A DNA stretch of 64,000 nt, taken from assembly GCF_000719115.1 (NCBI RefSeq), contig NZ_JOEA01000021.1, forward strand, positions 62,001 to 126,000. Direction: 5' to 3'. Shown piece after piece: positions 35,522 to 44,036 of the stretch (positions within the stretch are counted from its first letter, which is position 1; each line of letters starts with the position of its first letter). Under the pieces are notes generated by a model that saw only the letters and a list, made by a program, of their open reading frames with translations, made no database searches and was not told where the DNA came from. A program made the position numbers and the translations under genes. The DNA is from Lentzea albidocapillata. Lineage in GTDB: Bacteria; Actinomycetota; Actinomycetes; Mycobacteriales; Pseudonocardiaceae.

Positions 35522-36391
35522 ATGATGAACCGGCAACCGCTCCGCCTCGCCGTCTCCGAGGCGGCCAAGATCCTCGCCGAGGCGGGTGTGGACAGTCCGC
35601 GCGTCGACGCGGAGTACCTGGCCGCGCACGTGCTCGGGGTCGAGCGCGGGCGGTTGCCGCTCATCCCGCTGGTCGATCCGTCGGTGATCGACCAGCTGCA
35701 CAAGCTCGTGCGGGTGCGCGCCTCGCGCATCCCGTTGCAGCACATCCTCGGCTGGGCCCCGATGGGCACCATCTCCGTGGAGGTCGGGCCGGGGGTGTTC
35801 GTGCCGCGGCCCGAGACCGAGCTGCTGATGGAGTGGGGCCTGAAGTCCTTGGCCGGCGTTTCTTCGCCCGTTGTCGTGGATCTCTGCACGGGAACGGGCG
35901 CGCTGGCGTTGTCGATCGCGGCCGCCCGCCCGGACGCGGTGGTGCACGCGGTGGAGATCGACCCGCAGGCGCTGTCGTGGACGCGGCGCAACGCCGACGC
36001 GCGCGTGGCCGCCGGGGACACGCCGATCCGGCTGCACTCGGGTGACGCCACCGATCCGTCGCTGCTGTCCGATCTGGACGGTCTGGTGGATCTCGTGGTG
36101 TGCAACCCGCCTTACGTGCCGGAAGGAACTCCGGTGCAGCCCGAGGTGGGCGTGCACGATCCGCACCACGCCGTGTTCTCGGGCGCCGACGGGCTGGACG
36201 TGATCCGGCACGTCGTGCGGGCTGCCGCGCGGTGGCTGAAGCCCGGTGGGTCCGTCGGGATCGAGCACGACGACACGCACGGGGAGTCCGTACCGGCGCT
36301 GCTGGCCGCGCGCCGGGTGCTCACGGAGGTGACCGGCCACGCCGACCTCGCGGGACGGCCACGGTTCGCGACCGCCCGCAAGGTCGGTTAG
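35522..36391 (+). CDS. prmC: Release factor glutamine methyltransferase
   Basis: A 289-aa SAM-dependent enzyme that methylates the Gln of the GGQ motif in release factors RF1 and RF2. The N-terminal helical release-factor-binding domain covers about residues 1-85. The SAM motif I is VVDLCTGTGALALSIA, and the catalytic tetrapeptide NPPY occurs in LVVCNPPYVPEG. Two adjacent ATGs (35522 and 35525) can serve as start. Its substrate gene prfA lies 2.6 kb upstream on the same strand. Confidence 0.95.
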   Translation: MMNRQPLRLAVSEAAKILAEAGVDSPRVDAEYLAAHVLGVERGRLPLIPLVDPSVIDQLHKLVRVRASRIPLQHILGWAPMGTISVEVGPGVFVPRPETELLMEWGLKSLAGVSSPVVVDLCTGTGALALSIAAARPDAVVHAVEIDPQALSWTRRNADARVAAGDTPIRLHSGDATDPSLLSDLDGLVDLVVCNPPYVPEGTPVQPEVGVHDPHHAVFSGADGLDVIRHVVRAAARWLKPGGSVGIEHDDTHGESVPALLAARRVLTEVTGHADLAGRPRFATARKVG

Positions 36392-36395
36392 CGGG

Positions 36396-36719
36396 TCAGA
36401 ACAGGGCGTCGAAGGCCTTCGAGAGGTCCTTCACCTGCTCGCCCAGGCCGCGATCTGACAGCTTGTCCATCAGGTGGCCCGCGACGTCCTTGCTGGGCCG
36501 GGGTTTGCGGGCTTCGGCGCGGAGGTCGTCCACCGCCTCGATCGTGGACGTGGGCGCCTGGGCCTTGTTCAGGTCCTCGCGCAGTTCGTCGAGCAGCCGC
36601 AGCACGGTGCTCACGTCCTTGATGTGTCCGATGTGGACGTCCCCGGTCCTGGCATGTCCGCTGGTGCCGACGTTGCTGCCGATCACCGGCCCTTGGATCT
36701 CGAAGTCGCGGTCGTTCAT
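36396..36719 (-). CDS. Small protein with N-terminal GPVIxSNxGTSGxARTG motif, function unknown
   Basis: A 107-aa protein. Residues 8-26 contain IQGPVIGSNVGTSGHARTG, nearly the same motif as at the C-terminus of the membrane protein encoded just upstream. The rest is predicted helical and charged (LLDELREDLNKAQ, DLRAEARKPRPS, LGEQVKDLSKAFDALF). Its ATG 36719 overlaps the upstream stop by 4 nt, so the two are coupled. A Gly/Ser/Asn-rich motif shared between neighbouring genes is typical of bacterial amyloid-type homotypic signalling motifs; that reading is inference. No known domain is recognised. Confidence 0.7.
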   Translation of the reverse strand: MNDRDFEIQGPVIGSNVGTSGHARTGDVHIGHIKDVSTVLRLLDELREDLNKAQAPTSTIEAVDDLRAEARKPRPSKDVAGHLMDKLSDRGLGEQVKDLSKAFDALF

Positions 36720-38440
36720 GAGTTTCCCTTGCCGACGCTCGCCTTGCCCGTGCGTGCCTTGCCCGACGTGCCGATGTTGCTGGAGATCACCGGGCCGGTG
36801 ATGTGCACGTTATTGCTCGTCACCTGCATGGCCTGCTCCATGAACTCGGTGACCGAGATGCCCTTGCTCTCCAGGAACTCGCCGAGCGTGCGCAGCAGCC
36901 GTGACTCCAGCACCTTGATGTAGCGCTCGACGTCGGTGAGCTGGAAGTAGTTGTCGACCTGGCTCCTGCTTGCGAGTTCGCGCAGACTGTTGCTGGCGCC
37001 GTAGCGTTCCGCGACGTACGTGCCCTCAGCTTGATGAATCGGGTTCATCCAGCCGACCGCCGTGGCGAACCGCTTCGGTATCGACGCCGGGAACTTCAGC
37101 AGGTCCACGATCGCCTCCGCGAACGGCCGCAGGGACTGCGCCGACAGCACGTCGATCTTGCGGTGCTCGGAGTTGATCGGATGCAGGATGCACGGCGTCC
37201 ACTCGACGTAGAGCATCTCGTCGTCGAGCCCGAACGTCAGGTACGCGGAGATCACGACGTCGCGGTCCCACGTTTCGACCTGGAACGAGCGGAAGTAGCG
37301 CATCCACTCCATCGGCCTGGCGATCAGCTCGTCCACAACGGACCGGCTGACCGTGTCCTGGGGTGAATAATCCTTGTCGGGCAACACGATCCGTGCTTCG
37401 GCGTCGTCGATGTGGTCGATCAGCTCGACCGAGGAGATGACGACGCGGTCGCCGGTCCTGAGGCCGCGCAGCCGATGGCCGGGCGAGAGCGACGGCGAAC
37501 GGCCCGTCTTGACCAGCTCGCTCGTGATGCGTTCGTACAGCTCCTGGAGGGCGAATCCGGGCAGCGGCGCGTCCATCTTCTCCTCGGCGGGCTTCAGGGG
37601 CAGCGCCATGGACCACGGTTCGAACATCGTGCCGGAGCCGACGAACGGCCGATAACCGTGGTAGACGATCACCTGCGCGCCGTCCGCGTCGTCAGACTCG
37701 TCGTTCTCCTCGACCGGGTAGAGCGCGAGCGCTTCGGCGTAGCTCGCGTGCCCAAGCCCCCGGAACGCCCATTCGTTGCGCCACAGCTCTTCCTCGCCCT
37801 TGCTGGTGCGGAAACCGGCGCGCCGGAAGCTCTTCGTGACCAGCAGCCACGTCACGACCCGATCCGCGAGCAGCACCGCGAAGATCAGCGCGATCGCGAT
37901 GATCAACGCCGCGACCGCGCCGCCGCTGCTCTCCGTCCCGCACTCCTCGTACCTGGGCCTGCAGTACTCGCTGGAGGCGGCGAGCTCGTCCATGAGCTTG
38001 TACAGCACGAAGAAGAGCGCGATCACGCTGACGATCGAGCCGAGCACGGCCGGCCCGCGCTCCGTGACCACCCGCCGCGGCCGCGTGAACGCCACGCGCG
38101 CCCCGGTCCCCATCGCCGCGATCGCCGCGACCACCAGCCACCCCGTGAGCAACGTCCCGCCGGCGGCGAACAGCGCCACCAGCGCCAGCACCAGCAGCAC
38201 CCCGTCGCGCACCTTGCGCCGCGTACGTGCCGCCACCGCCTCCCGCAACACCGCGCCGGAGTTGACGCCTGGCGAACGCGGAATCGACCGCGTGGCCTCC
38301 ACGAGGTACTCGCGAATGGCTGAATCCGCGAACTCCTCGTCGCGGTGAGCGGCTCCGCAGAGGAAGCGGGTCGTGTCGTCGCGCAACTTCGGAGAATCGT
38401 TTCCCGTCGCCGACGCGGGAGTTGACATCGTCCTGTCCAC
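36716..38440 (-). CDS. Membrane protein with large cytoplasmic domain and C-terminal GPVIxSNxGTSGxARTG motif
   Basis: A 574-aa protein with four transmembrane segments (about residues 80-97, 99-116, 131-150 and 173-200) and a soluble region of about 370 residues (VIVYHGYRPFVGSG, LRGLRTGDRVVISS, then a domain with GLDDEMLYVEWTPCIL). No NTPase or nuclease motif is visible. It ends with HITGPVISSNIGTSGKARTG, the motif shared with the next gene. GTG 38440 or ATG 38428 may start it; neither has a strong ribosome site. The function is unknown. The pair may be a membrane sensor and a small partner. Confidence 0.75.
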   Translation of the reverse strand: MDRTMSTPASATGNDSPKLRDDTTRFLCGAAHRDEEFADSAIREYLVEATRSIPRSPGVNSGAVLREAVAARTRRKVRDGVLLVLALVALFAAGGTLLTGWLVVAAIAAMGTGARVAFTRPRRVVTERGPAVLGSIVSVIALFFVLYKLMDELAASSEYCRPRYEECGTESSGGAVAALIIAIALIFAVLLADRVVTWLLVTKSFRRAGFRTSKGEEELWRNEWAFRGLGHASYAEALALYPVEENDESDDADGAQVIVYHGYRPFVGSGTMFEPWSMALPLKPAEEKMDAPLPGFALQELYERITSELVKTGRSPSLSPGHRLRGLRTGDRVVISSVELIDHIDDAEARIVLPDKDYSPQDTVSRSVVDELIARPMEWMRYFRSFQVETWDRDVVISAYLTFGLDDEMLYVEWTPCILHPINSEHRKIDVLSAQSLRPFAEAIVDLLKFPASIPKRFATAVGWMNPIHQAEGTYVAERYGASNSLRELASRSQVDNYFQLTDVERYIKVLESRLLRTLGEFLESKGISVTEFMEQAMQVTSNNVHITGPVISSNIGTSGKARTGKASVGKGNS

Positions 38441-38783
38441 TTTCTGTCATTGAATCGAGTGCTCTGTGTTTGTGCTGGTCAGGGGCATGATAAGACAACA
38501 ACGGCACGTAATTGAACTCTGATGGTGGAACAATAGTCGTTCCTGATCGGAATGGAGTGAAGACGACGGAAACACGCATTGTCAATGCGCCGAACGAGGG
38601 CAAATTACTCGCTTGCCGGGCGCGCCACCACTCGCCGTGGAGTCGGGGGCGGAGTGGCCAAATCCTGGCCAAAAACACGACGTTTGGTCACGTTGGGGCC
38701 AAATGGTCGTATGTTCGCCGCGGGGAGGGCACGCGGTCACGCGCTACGAGGATCCGCCGCCTCGCGCGTGACCGCGTGTGCGC
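38441..38783. other. Intergenic region without recognised gene
   Basis: These 343 nt upstream of the 574-aa membrane protein gene are A/T-richer than the coding sequence and presumably hold its promoter. A plus-strand open frame beginning near 38512 has poor codon character and is not accepted. The right part contains the long inverted repeat annotated at 38730-38778. Confidence 0.6.
38730..38778 (-). terminator. 15-bp inverted repeat, probable terminator of the ESX accessory operon
   Basis: CACGCGGTCACGCGC (38730-38744) pairs exactly with 38764-38778 around a 19-nt loop. It lies 5 nt beyond the end of the disrupted minus-strand gene. No T-tract follows. Confidence 0.55.
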
Positions 38784-39777
38784 CTACTCCTGCTCTTCTG
38801 CCGGCACGGGTGAGCGGACCGGGAACCAGGCGACGAGGAAGATGAACGCCGCGTTCATGAGCAGGGCGAGGCTGTGCCCCAGCCCGACCTTGTCGGGTTC
38901 GAGGTTGGGGACGAACCCGCTCTTGTCGACGACGATGTCCATCTCCGCGCCGACTTCGTGCACCTCGCGGTACATGCTGGGCAGGTACGTCACCTTCCGG
39001 TCACCGCACTGCAGCTCGTTGCTGTAGGTGTTCGGACTGCGTCGGTGCACGTGCGTCTCGACGCTGGTGACGGTGCGGTGCAGGGTCCCCCGTAGGCGGT
39101 GAGCCAGAGGGAGTGACTGCCGATGTTCGCGGGAAAAATGGTGACGATGCCGAGCGCCATGGCGGGCAGACCGGCCCACCTCGACGGCTTGGGCCGGTAG
39201 CCCCCCAGGTCGAGGACGTAGAAGATCAAGCATACGACCATGGCCAACGCCACGACGATGAAAGCCTTGCCGACCGCCATGAGCAGGAAGCTGCCCACGA
39301 TGATTCCCAAGGCGAGCAGGCTGCCGCGACAAGAACCTTCGGCGCTGCTTGATCCTTTCCCTGCTACTCCAGGGTTCCTCGTACTTGTCCTTCCAGACGT
39401 TGCCCGCGTCCCCGTAGCCGTCCTTGAACTCGCGACCGGCCTGCTTGAGCTTGTCACCGGCGTCGCTGAGCGACGGGCGCGTGTTGCCCCAGTTCCTCCA
39501 GTCGCTTGAGTGCGTCGCCCAGTTGTCCGAAGAGCCCTTTGACGCGGCTCATGATGCGCATGACGAGCTTGACCAGCTTGGCCAGCTGTTGCGTGATCTT
39601 GCCGAGTACCACCGCACCGCGGCCGACAGCCATACTGAGAACGTCGCGACCGAGCTGCCCGAAATCCCCTTCCCCCAGGCGCTTCGCGGAGTCGATGGTC
39701 TGGGCCATCGACTCGACAGGGCCAGCACCCGGGTAGTTGTCGGGGTTTCCGAGGCTGTCGCCGAAACCGGTCCAGCT
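38784..39777 (-). pseudogene. Frameshifted ESX-associated WXG-like / membrane protein gene
   Basis: Coherent minus-strand protein segments lie in successive different frames. Frame one (from 39777) reads SWTGFGDSLGNPDNYPGAG and continues to GDALKRLEELG. Frame two reads NTRPSLSDAGDKLKQAGREF and on to KDKYEEPWSSRE. Frame three is the membrane part (GSFLLMAVGKAFIVVALAM to HSLWLTAYGG). Frame four reads TLHRTVTSVETHVHRRSPN to the end. The shifts fall at C/G runs (39487-39490 and 39087-39091) and between about 39310 and 39365. Real decay or sequence errors in GC homopolymers are both possible. A WTG motif followed by helices and a transmembrane region fits a type VII secretion-associated protein. 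Confidence 0.65.
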
Positions 39778-39787
39778 CTAAGCGGCC

Positions 39788-39966
39788 GTGGTCGACCTGG
39801 GCGGCGACACGTTCGGCCAGTTGCTGTCCTTCTTCGCTGCGAACGCACAGGAGTGGGCGCAGGGCACCACTGCCGCGATCAGGGAGCTCGCCACCGCCGT
39901 CGGCAACCTGCGCAGCTTCATCCCGCAGCCGGAGGAAGAGGACCCGCCACCACCGCCTGAAGAGGG
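39788..39966 (+). other. Plus-strand coding-like fragment resembling a WXG100 helix
   Basis: Directly after an in-frame TAA, this stretch encodes VDLGGDTFGQLLSFFAANAQ and continues as an amphipathic helix (TTAAIRELATAVGNL), then an acidic Pro/Glu tail. Codon third positions are almost all G or C. The peptide looks like the second half of the ESX/WXG-type N-terminal domains usually encoded at this place in the operon, but on the opposite strand. No ribosome site is present. It may be an inverted gene fragment. Confidence 0.35.
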
Positions 39967-40286
39967 TCAGGTCATGAAATCCATCGCCTCGGTGCCGCCG
40001 AACTCGGGCTCCACAATGGACGCGATCTGCTCGGCGGCCTGGATCTGGGCCTTCTGTACGGTGTGCATCACGAGCTGGCCCAGTTGCACGTGCGTCAGGC
40101 GCATCGCGGCAGGTGAGAACTCGATGTGCTGCAACGCGCCGTTCGGTGCGATCTTGACTGTCACCGCCTCGTTGGGGGAGGTGATGGTGCTGCCGGCGTG
40201 CTGGATCTGTTCCTGCATCTGCTGCGAGCGTTGCTGGAGCTGCTGGCCTTGGACTCCAGGTCCGCGATCATCTGTTCCGGATTCAT
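39967..40286 (-). pseudogene. YbaB/EbfC-like protein gene with one frameshift
   Basis: Starting at the ATG that overlaps the EspG stop (40286), the frame reads MNPEQMIADLESKA. A one-base deletion in the G/C run at about 40245-40247 then shifts it. The correct continuation lies in the next frame (QQLQQRSQQMQEQIQHAG, then VTVKIAPNGALQHIEFSP, to the stop at 39967). Together these give the about 105-aa YbaB/EbfC nucleoid-protein-like fold often found in actinobacterial ESX operons. Either the gene is broken or one base was lost in the assembly. The protein seems to end early, without the acidic tail common in this group. Confidence 0.75.
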
Positions 40287-41035
40287 CGCTCGCTCGTCAT
40301 CGCCAGAACCTGTCCGAGGTGTCGTGCCAGACCCACGTTGTCGGCGGGGCTGATCGTGAACCAGCCCTTGCGGGTCTCGACGTTGGCGTAGCGGCCCTGG
40401 TTGGTGTCGATCCACGTGACGGGCGGGAAGTCACGGGTGGTGCGGCCCTGTCCCAGCTGAACGAGGAAGTGGCCGTTACCAATGGCGGGGCCGGTCAGCA
40501 TCTGCTTGGCGATGCGGACCTCGTCGTTCTCCGCCGTGCGGACCGACTGCCGGAAGCCTTCTTGTTGCTGCGGCTGGTTTTCGAACGCCTGCGCCGGCAC
40601 GGTCACGAGCTTGCCCGGCCCCGGCCTGCCTCGCGGCATGGCGTTCGCGAGGCAGGTGGCGATCTCGTTGGGCTGCACCAGACTCAACGTGATGCCGGTG
40701 TCCTCCTGGGTCACCAGCACCGCGTAACCGCCGCGCGCCACCACACTGGCGCGGACGAGTTTCTGCTGGTTCATGTCCGGGATGCAGAGCGCGATGACAC
40801 GGAGTTCGGGCCGCGCCAACAGGTTCAGCGCGTCCTCGAGATCAGGCTCCGGCCTGCCGCGCCGCACCAGGTTCCGGCGTTCGAGATCGGCGTGCACGGC
40901 GGCCTTGATGCGGGCGCGCTCGTCGAGCGTCTCGCCGTGCTGGCTGATGTCGAACGGGTACGGGATGCTCCCCGCCCGCAGGTCCTCCCAGAGGACCTCG
41001 AACGCGGGCAGGGAGAGCTGGGCGATCTGCTTCAT
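40283..41035 (-). CDS. EspG-family ESX secretion chaperone
   Basis: A 250-aa protein of the EspG family, the cytoplasmic chaperones that bind PPE-type substrates of type VII secretion. Family features include LPAFEVLWEDLRAGSIPYPF near the start, VVARGGYAVLVTQEDTGITL in the middle and WIDTNQGRYANVETRKGWF near the end. ATG 41035 overlaps the stop of the upstream PPE gene by 4 nt, so the chaperone is made right after its presumed client. The ESX core ATPases are not in the window. Confidence 0.88.
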   Translation of the reverse strand: MKQIAQLSLPAFEVLWEDLRAGSIPYPFDISQHGETLDERARIKAAVHADLERRNLVRRGRPEPDLEDALNLLARPELRVIALCIPDMNQQKLVRASVVARGGYAVLVTQEDTGITLSLVQPNEIATCLANAMPRGRPGPGKLVTVPAQAFENQPQQQEGFRQSVRTAENDEVRIAKQMLTGPAIGNGHFLVQLGQGRTTRDFPPVTWIDTNQGRYANVETRKGWFTISPADNVGLARHLGQVLAMTSER

Positions 41036-42267
41036 CCGCCGATCACCGGCGGCGCGACCATGCGATCGTCGTCGAAGAACTCGTCGGTCGGGAGGAGGTA
41101 GTTGGACTTGTGCTCCTTGTCCTCCTCGCCACCCTTGCCCGCACCGGCGCCGGCACCCATGCCGCCGGCACCAGCCGCGCCACGTCCCGCGGCACCCGCA
41201 CCCGCGCCTGCTCCGGCTCCGCCTGGGCCGTTGCCCATGACTCCGGCGCTGCCGCCGGGGTTGGCGGGGCCGAAGCTGCCCATGCCACGCCCGGAGGCCG
41301 CGCCACCCATGCCTCCCGGACCCATGCCGCGACCACCTGCGCCACCACCGGAACCGCCGCCTCCGGGGCCGCCGGGACGCATGCCCGGGCCGCTACCGGG
41401 AGGTCGTCCTTGCAGACCGCCGCCGGGCGGACGCATACCGGGAGGCGGCAGCATGCCGGGCGGGGTGAACGGCGGCCGGTTCTGGCCACCGGGGTTGTTC
41501 TGGTTGTTGCCGGGCTGCAGGGACGGGTCCTTGACCTGAGGCGCGGTCCACGCGGTGTTGGTCGTGCCGTTGTTGGAGCCCGGAGGCATCGATGGCATGC
41601 CGGTGTTGCTGCTGTTGCTGAACCGCTGATTGGCGTTGACGTTGCTCAGGCTGCTCGTGCTCGAGCTGCTGCTGGTCTGCGTGACGCCTTGGTCCTGCGT
41701 GACCTGCGGAGTGGATTGCATGGTGGGCATGGACATCGCCGCGGACATCATCGTGTTGTCACGCGTCTGCATGACCTGAACGGCTTCGGCCTTCGCCTCT
41801 TGCTGTTCGTTGTGCTTGGAGAGCATTTCGAACGGTGCGCCCGCCATGGCGGGCGGGAAGATGATCGAAGGCGCGGCGTACTTCTTCATGATGTCCATCG
41901 GGCTGAAGCTGACCGGTTCGGGCATGCTGCGGTTCGCCTGCACCGCCGCGTCCCGTTGCTGCGCGATGGCACTGGAGGTGCGCACGAAACCCTCGCCGGT
42001 GTTGTCCGCGAACGTCCCCACCTTGTTGAGCGCAGCCCGAACCCCCTCGGCAGCCTTGCCCGTCCACGCCGACTGCGAGCCGTTGACCAGAATGCTGAAG
42101 TCGGTAGCCAGTTCCTTGAACCGCGACCCTAGTGCTCCCCAGGCATCGATCACCTGGTTCGCGGCGCTGGGGTCGTACTTCTCGGTGACCAGCTTCTTCA
42201 TTTCTTCGTGCTGCTGGCCGGGATAGTTCGCGTTCGGATGTGGGACGGTAGGTTTGACGGGTGCCAT
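41032..42267 (-). CDS. PPE-like ESX substrate with Gly/Pro/Met-rich C-terminal region
   Basis: A 411-aa protein. Residues about 15-170 form a helical WXG/PPE-like domain (SRFKELATDFSILVNGSQ, SAWTGKAAEGVRAALNKVG with a WTG turn). Residues 170-260 are Gln/Ser/Thr-rich and about 260-385 are a low-complexity Gly/Pro/Met/Ala tract. The C-terminus DEFFDDDRMVAPPVIGG is charged and then hydrophobic. It is the probable secreted substrate of an ESX system and the client of EspG encoded next. ATG 42267 starts a frame consistent with related proteins (MAPVKPTVPHPNANYPG). Confidence 0.82.
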   Translation of the reverse strand: MAPVKPTVPHPNANYPGQQHEEMKKLVTEKYDPSAANQVIDAWGALGSRFKELATDFSILVNGSQSAWTGKAAEGVRAALNKVGTFADNTGEGFVRTSSAIAQQRDAAVQANRSMPEPVSFSPMDIMKKYAAPSIIFPPAMAGAPFEMLSKHNEQQEAKAEAVQVMQTRDNTMMSAAMSMPTMQSTPQVTQDQGVTQTSSSSSTSSLSNVNANQRFSNSSNTGMPSMPPGSNNGTTNTAWTAPQVKDPSLQPGNNQNNPGGQNRPPFTPPGMLPPPGMRPPGGGLQGRPPGSGPGMRPGGPGGGGSGGGAGGRGMGPGGMGGAASGRGMGSFGPANPGGSAGVMGNGPGGAGAGAGAGAAGRGAAGAGGMGAGAGAGKGGEEDKEHKSNYLLPTDEFFDDDRMVAPPVIGG

Positions 42268-42289
42268 GAGATTCCCCCCTCGGGCGGCG

Positions 42290-42826
42290 TTACGGGAGTT
42301 TCGGTGCGATCAGTTCGGCGGCCTTTGAGGACCGTTCGCAGGCGGCAGCGGTGTCCTCAGAGGTAAGGCCGATGTTGCCAATCACCACAACGGACGATGA
42401 CTCGCTTACTGAGATTGCGATCGTGCAAAGGTGCTTTGCGCGGTCTGCAGCCTCAACCTTCTTCGCGTCATATTTGCCGACCTTGATGTCAGTGATCTTT
42501 TCACCGTCGAGACTCAGGTCTGCGACGCCGGTCTTAGTCCGGATGCCCGTACGAAGACCGCCAGCGCCGCTCTTGGTCCAGTTACAGCCGTCTGAGCTGG
42601 CGACTTGCTCCGCCTTGCCTGGGGAGTTCAGTCCCAGGCTGGTGACTTCGGCTTCAGTGAGCAGATCGCAGGGCTTGACCGCTTCCAGACCTGATGCCGA
42701 ACCTGAGCCACTGGTCGGAGTTGCTTCGCCGGTCGTCGAAGTCGGCTTGGCGTCGCCTGCTGTGCCGGTGCATCCGGCAGTGAGGGCCACGAGGCCGATC
42801 GCTGTGGCAATTAGGATGCGCTTCAT
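42290..42826 (-). CDS. DUF3558 lipoprotein
   Basis: A 178-aa lipoprotein. The signal peptide MKRILIATAIGLVALTAGC ends in a lipobox with Cys19, followed by a Thr/Ser/Gly-rich linker and a DUF3558 domain (VKPCDLLTEAEVTSLGL, SSDGCNWTKSG, GNIGLTSEDTAAACERS) with cysteines that may pair. DUF3558 lipoproteins are frequent beside EspG/PPE genes in this group. Its ATG overlaps the stop of the preceding gene (TAATG). It sits on the outer face of the cell membrane; the function is unknown. Confidence 0.9.
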   Translation of the reverse strand: MKRILIATAIGLVALTAGCTGTAGDAKPTSTTGEATPTSGSGSASGLEAVKPCDLLTEAEVTSLGLNSPGKAEQVASSDGCNWTKSGAGGLRTGIRTKTGVADLSLDGEKITDIKVGKYDAKKVEAADRAKHLCTIAISVSESSSVVVIGNIGLTSEDTAAACERSSKAAELIAPKLP

Positions 42827-43251
42827 TACTTCCCGTCGAGTTTCTTCAGTGCATCGGCGCTTGATTGATCAACGGCCTTGTAGGACGCTCGACTCTTCTC
42901 AATCTGCGTCTTCAGGCTCTCAATCGCCTTGGCCATGTCTACGAGTGTCTTTTGGGCCGCTTGGCCGAAAGTGCGATTTCCCTGACTGATCGCTTCTGCG
43001 TAGCCGCCACCGAGCTTGGTGTCCATGCTGAGGTCGCCGGCGTTCATTGCGACGTTCTCGAGAGCGTCGCTCATCTCGGTCAGCTTTTTGATCATGGCGT
43101 CGACCAGTTGCGGGTCGACGGACAGTTGCTGGGTCTCCACGGCTGCCGCTACGGCCCGGCCGGCATCCATGACGGCGCTCAAGCCGCCACCGAAGATGCT
43201 GTCCCACGCGCTGCCTGCGACTTTGCCGCTTGTCACCACTTCTTCAGACAC
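42826..43251 (-). CDS. ESX-associated helical protein (WXG100-like), first gene of the operon
   Basis: A 141-aa protein if started at GTG 43251, which has GGGGAGGG 9 nt upstream; ATG 43299 gives 157 aa but no ribosome site. The protein is mostly helical (LVDAMIKKLTEMSDALENVA, KTLVDMAKAIESLKTQIEKS) with no transmembrane segment. It resembles the ESX-related helical-hairpin proteins found upstream of DUF3558 and PPE genes in Pseudonocardiaceae. It is translationally coupled to the DUF3558 lipoprotein. Confidence 0.7.
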   Translation of the reverse strand: MSEEVVTSGKVAGSAWDSIFGGGLSAVMDAGRAVAAAVETQQLSVDPQLVDAMIKKLTEMSDALENVAMNAGDLSMDTKLGGGYAEAISQGNRTFGQAAQKTLVDMAKAIESLKTQIEKSRASYKAVDQSSADALKKLDGK

Positions 43252-43762
43252 AGAAGCTCGACCCTCCCCGATTGCGCTCTGTGGTCGGCTCATGACCATA
43301 CCGAAGCGCGTCCGTTCGGGGGATGCGTTGAACTACTTAACCCTGTTTGGATTAAAACTTTGCCTGGTCAGGAAGCGCTTGAACGCGCTAAGTGAGAACG
43401 TAAGCGCAGGTCCGGAAGGCGTTTGGAGTCGCGGACGCCTGCGCGGGTGGTGGTCAGCACCACCTCGACGCAGTTCTCCTGGCTGCCGCTTGGAGCAGGC
43501 CGGGGATGTTCGTGCACTCGTCATTGACCCTTGCGCACGCTCGCCCGCGAAGTGCACCGGCGCGGCTGGTGGCAACGCACCAAGCCGTCGTTCGACGAAC
43601 GCATCCGCGCCCTCCTCAACCTGGAGAAGCACCCCCTGCGACATCGCCGGCACTGAGGCGTTCTACAAGTCTTTCCCCTCAAGGCATTCAGCGGCGGCGG
43701 TGAAGACCCAGTTCCACCCCAACCTGGCGCAGGTCGAGCCGCGACGCGGTGAGGCTCGTTGC

Positions 43763-43912
43763 TCAGTCGTCCTTAGCGGACGGAAGTGCGGTGCCGGGAT
43801 CGCGGGCGAACTCGCCGACCTTGTCCAGGCCGGTACCGAGCCACGCGGTGGAAAGCTCGATGATCTCCTCGCTGAGCTTGACGAGATCGGGATCGGGGAA
43901 CGCCGCGGTCAC
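43763..43912 (-). pseudogene. C-terminal gene remnant, function unknown
   Basis: This stretch encodes PDLVKLSEEIIELSTAWLG and TGLDKVGEFARDPGTALPSA, ending in a normal stop, with excellent codon use. No plausible start or ribosome site exists, apart from a GTG at 43912 that would give 49 residues. It is most likely the 3' end of a lost gene; a very small intact gene is possible. Confidence 0.4.
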
Positions 43913-44023
43913 GGGATGTGGGCAAAGCACTCGCCAAGAAAGCCACCCGCCCGGCCCACGGGGAGGGTTTGCCCCTCGGGCAAAACCGACCAGGCCGGAT
44001 GCGACGAGATCGGCGGGGCTGGC

Positions 44024-44029
44024 TAGGCT
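44024..44029 (+). promoter_or_regulatory. -10 box of the tsaC-like gene, leaderless pattern
   Basis: TAGGCT ends 7 nt before GTG 44037, without a Shine-Dalgarno. Leaderless transcription is inferred. Confidence 0.5.
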
Positions 44030-44036
44030 CACCGAG

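Larger units (their letters stand above)
43252..44036. other. Degenerate intergenic stretch with gene remnants
   Basis: About 785 nt lie between the ESX operon start and tsaC. The left third should hold the ESX promoter. A plus-strand fragment (about 43528-43656) encodes PLRTLAREVHRRGWWQRT and ends at a stop but has no start. A minus-strand fragment near 43763-43912 is annotated separately. No complete gene is supported, and the pieces look like leftovers of deleted genes. Confidence 0.5.

Noticed and set aside
38512..39027. Plus-strand open frame after the 574-aa membrane protein gene
   Set aside because: Poor codon pattern, no ribosome site, and it overlaps the inverted repeat and the disrupted minus-strand gene.
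39967..41101. Continuation of the plus-strand frame from 39788 as a 437-aa gene
   Set aside because: Beyond 39966 it is antisense to the YbaB-like and EspG genes and loses coding character.
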